From Rhodococcus qingshengii (lineage in GTDB: Bacteria > Actinomycetota > Actinomycetes > Mycobacteriales > Mycobacteriaceae), in contig NZ_JAJNCL010000006.1 in assembly GCF_021025955.1 (NCBI RefSeq), positions 124,001-188,000 of the forward strand: a stretch of 64,000 nucleotides of DNA. The letters are read 5' to 3'. The notes under the pieces were generated by a model, which saw only the letters and a list, made by a program, of their open reading frames with translations, searched no databases and had not been told where the DNA came from. Below, one piece after another: positions 61,553-64,000 of the stretch. The position numbers were made by a program, and so were the translations under genes. Numbering within the stretch: position 1 is the stretch's first letter; every line of letters starts with the position of its first letter.

Positions 61553-64000
61553 ATGACGATCGACAGTTCGCCGGGCACCGAAGAATCCACATCACGGTCA
61601 TGGGCAGTCGCGCAGAAAGCTGCCGACATCGTTCGTTTCGGCATTCGCGACGCCCCGTTGACGGTCGTTCTACTTCTCACCATGTGGATCCTCGGCGCTG
61701 CCACCGGCAGTCTCGTGCACGGACCGTCCCGCGATCTCGAGCACGCGATCGGCGCGGGAATGGGCTCGATCCAGCACGGTCGCATCTGGACTCCGCTCAC
61801 CTCCACTCTGTGGGCTGGAAACCTGCTCGGGTACATCGGTGCGAGCGTGCTCCTGATCGCGGTCGCTGCGCCCCTCGAGCGGCGCGTGGGGACCGTCAAG
61901 CTCGCAATCGCCGGAGCGAGCACCCAAATCCTCGGTGTGCTCCTCGGACTCGGCTGGGCATCGTTCGCGAAGGTCTTCGACTCCAGCTGGGGATTCCGCC
62001 TACACGTCGGCTCCGCTGTCGGCGCGAGTGCATGGATCGTCGGCGCCGCCATGGCCGCCAGCTCGAACATGGGCACACTGTGGCGTCGACGCATCCGCGT
62101 CGGAACCCTGGCTTTGACGATCACCTTGGCCCTGTTCAGCGGCCAGCTTCAAGATGTCATCAGGTTCTTCGCCGCCGTCGTAGGTCTGGTGATCGGCCAG
62201 TGGGTCGTGGGGCGGTCGGCTCGCGGTGAGCGAATTGCCGGGACCCAGCGGGAGGGCCGCGTCCTCGTGGCCATCGTCGTGGCGGCCAGTGCGATCGGCC
62301 CGATGATCGCCGCGCTGTCCCCGCAAGCGGTAGGTCCACTTGCCGTCCTGCGTGACCTCTTCCGCGGAGTTCCGTGGACGGTGGCCGAGGTTCGAGAACT
62401 GTGCGCCGAGTCCGCGTCGGACCCGGACTGTCGACGAGGTCTCCTCGAGCTCCGACTCTCCGGTATCGGGCCGACCCTGCTCTCGCTGATGCCGTCGATT
62501 TTTGTCCTGGTGCTGAGCGACGGGCTGCGTCGTGGCCGCAGATTCGCCTGGATGGCAACCGTGTGCGCCCAGGTGGTCCTGCTCGTCCTCTCGATCGGGA
62601 ACTTCGTCATCAGGTTCGTCGACGCCGTGGACAGCGACAGTCTGTTCTACGGAATCAGCGATCCGAACGTGTACCGAACACTCGTGCCGTTCCTGACGCC
62701 GCTGTTCGTGCTGATCCTGTTGATCTCCACACGCCGATACTTCGACGTGGCAGCCCCGGCCAAGACATACAGACGCTTGGGCGTCGCGATCGTGACGTTG
62801 CTCGGGGTCCTCGCCGTGATCTACGTGGGCGGCGGAATGCTCGCCAGGCACGGGTTCGACCGCGAGCCCACTGTCACCATGCTGCTCGCAGACTTCCCGC
62901 AGCGCCTCGTGCCGCCGGTGTACCTGCAGTTGATCGACCCGCGCCTGCTTCCGGTGGACATCGAGTCGACGTTGCTATTCGAGTGGACCGGCGTCGTGTT
63001 CTGGTGCGTTGCTGCCGTGCTGGTCTTCGTGAGCTTCCTCAAGCCCGTCAAGACCGCTGATCCGAAAGCCGCCGAACGTGCGCGATCGATGTTGCTAGCC
63101 GGCACCGGCAGTCCGTTGTCGTGGATGACGACCTGGAAGGGCAACACCTACTGGTTCAGTGCAGACGGTTCGAGCTACGTCGCCTACCGCGTCATCGCCG
63201 GAGTCGCACTCACCACCGGTGACCCAGTCGGTCCTCCTGATCGGATGCGCGCAGCGATCGAGGGGTTCGCCGAGTTCGCGTCGTCGAACGGTTGGATCCC
63301 GTGCTTCTACTCGGTGACCGACGACGCACGCACCATTACCGATTCCATGGGCTGGAGCGGCCTACAGGTCGCTGAGGAGACAGTGCTCGATCTTGGCGGA
63401 ATCGCGTTCACGGGCAAGCGGTTCCAGGACGTGCGCACGGCACTGAATCGGGCGAAGAAGTCCGGGATCACGGCCGAGTGGATTTCCTTCCCGCACGCGC
63501 CTCTCGCGATCAAGGATCAGATCGTCGCGATCTCGGAAGAATGGGTAGCGGACAAGGGGATGCCCGAGATGGGCTTCACTCTCGGCGGACTCGACGAGGT
63601 CGACGACGAGGCGGTGCGCTGCCTGATCGCCGTGGACGAGGATCGCACGGTGCACGGTGTCACGTCGTGGCTGCCGGTGCACCGCGACGGCAAGGTCGTC
63701 GGCTGGACCCTCGACTTCATGAGGCGACGCTCCGAAGGGTTCCGGCCCGCGATGGAGTTCCTCATTGCTTCTGCCGCACTGAAATTGGAGGAGGAGGGTG
63801 TCGAGTTCCTCAGTCTGTCCGGTGCGCCGTTGGCAACAATCGCTGCCGACTCCACTACGGACGCAGCCGAGACCAACGCAGCCGAACCTGAGGCCACGAC
63901 CTTCTCGGCGATGATGGACAGCGTCCTCGATCTACTCGGTCGCACACTGGAACCGGTGTACGGCTTCCGATCGCTGCTGGCCTTCAAATCGAAGTTCCAA
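61553..64000 (+). CDS. MprF-like lysyltransferase with rhomboid-like N terminus, 3' end outside window
   Basis: The frame is open for 816 codons to the window end, with no stop. Residues ~30-230 resemble a rhomboid-like membrane domain (RIWTPLTSTLWAGNLLGYIGASVLL, GSAVGASAWIVGA). More helices follow (about 235-510). The C-terminal cytosolic DUF2156/MprF domain begins about residue 520 (TWKGNTYWFSADGSSYVAYRVIAGVALTTGDPVGP) and runs through GKRFQDVRTALNRAKKSGI, WTLDFMRRRSEGFRPAMEFLI and FLSLSGAPLA to YGFRSLLAFKSKF. Such proteins add an amino acid, usually lysine, to phosphatidylglycerol and lower surface charge. No aminoacyl-tRNA synthetase domain is visible in the window. It diverges from blaI across a BlaI-type palindrome. 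Confidence 0.88.
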   Translation, partial: MTIDSSPGTEESTSRSWAVAQKAADIVRFGIRDAPLTVVLLLTMWILGAATGSLVHGPSRDLEHAIGAGMGSIQHGRIWTPLTSTLWAGNLLGYIGASVLLIAVAAPLERRVGTVKLAIAGASTQILGVLLGLGWASFAKVFDSSWGFRLHVGSAVGASAWIVGAAMAASSNMGTLWRRRIRVGTLALTITLALFSGQLQDVIRFFAAVVGLVIGQWVVGRSARGERIAGTQREGRVLVAIVVAASAIGPMIAALSPQAVGPLAVLRDLFRGVPWTVAEVRELCAESASDPDCRRGLLELRLSGIGPTLLSLMPSIFVLVLSDGLRRGRRFAWMATVCAQVVLLVLSIGNFVIRFVDAVDSDSLFYGISDPNVYRTLVPFLTPLFVLILLISTRRYFDVAAPAKTYRRLGVAIVTLLGVLAVIYVGGGMLARHGFDREPTVTMLLADFPQRLVPPVYLQLIDPRLLPVDIESTLLFEWTGVVFWCVAAVLVFVSFLKPVKTADPKAAERARSMLLAGTGSPLSWMTTWKGNTYWFSADGSSYVAYRVIAGVALTTGDPVGPPDRMRAAIEGFAEFASSNGWIPCFYSVTDDARTITDSMGWSGLQVAEETVLDLGGIAFTGKRFQDVRTALNRAKKSGITAEWISFPHAPLAIKDQIVAISEEWVADKGMPEMGFTLGGLDEVDDEAVRCLIAVDEDRTVHGVTSWLPVHRDGKVVGWTLDFMRRRSEGFRPAMEFLIASAALKLEEEGVEFLSLSGAPLATIAADSTTDAAETNAAEPEATTFSAMMDSVLDLLGRTLEPVYGFRSLLAFKSKFQ

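Overview
The window is high-GC actinobacterial chromosome and most resembles Rhodococcus (R. erythropolis/qingshengii type). Reasons are FAS-II genes (fabG1-inhA), an Ag85-like mycolyltransferase, a lycopene beta-cyclase of the CrtL type, frequent GTG/TTG starts with GTGA overlaps, and long gene-order agreement with Mycobacterium tuberculosis. The species is inferred, not proven. I saw no insertion sequence, prophage, CRISPR array, rRNA or tRNA.

Region 1 (1-16942), accessory: a 5'-truncated four-module NRPS (partial C, then A-T-C-A-T-C-A-T-C-A-T-TE) whose first A domain carries the threonine signature. It is followed by a convergent Ku gene, a secreted mycolyltransferase-like protein, and an SDR-crtL pair.

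Region 2 (17072-44612), the counterpart of Rv1473-Rv1496: ABC-F ATPase; acnR and aconitase; a small membrane protein; ripA-like NlpC/P60 hydrolase; moxR-DUF58-VWA; fabG1-inhA; hemH/cpfC; several small unknown genes including two helix-turn-helix proteins and a minimal zinc metallopeptidase; a decayed hypX gene; DUF3097; NfeD-SPFH; a SatD-like regulator with a membrane protein; a TVP38/VTT protein; and mutA-mutB-meaB for the methylmalonyl-CoA pathway.

Region 3 (44623-49586): a TauE/SafE transporter preceded by a short Cys-ending reading frame, a nucleoside hydrolase, an OsmC-like protein, a family III CoA-transferase and a protein usually annotated as 3-methyladenine glycosylase.

Region 4 (49590-64000), the counterpart of Rv1841c-Rv1846c: two CBS/DUF21 membrane proteins, guaB1, gnd, and a BlaR1-like peptidase with BlaI. 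Two DEAD-box helicases and a DMT transporter are inserted around gnd. A rhomboid-like/MprF-like lysyltransferase gene diverges from blaI and runs off the end.

Most interesting points: the uncharacterised threonine-first NRPS; the hypX relic with in-place internal deletions; the Cys-ending leader peptide before the sulfite/taurine-type exporter; a stacked-hairpin element at 52187-52286 with a plus-strand U-tract and no plus-strand gene; and a BlaI-type palindrome shared by blaI and the lysyltransferase gene.
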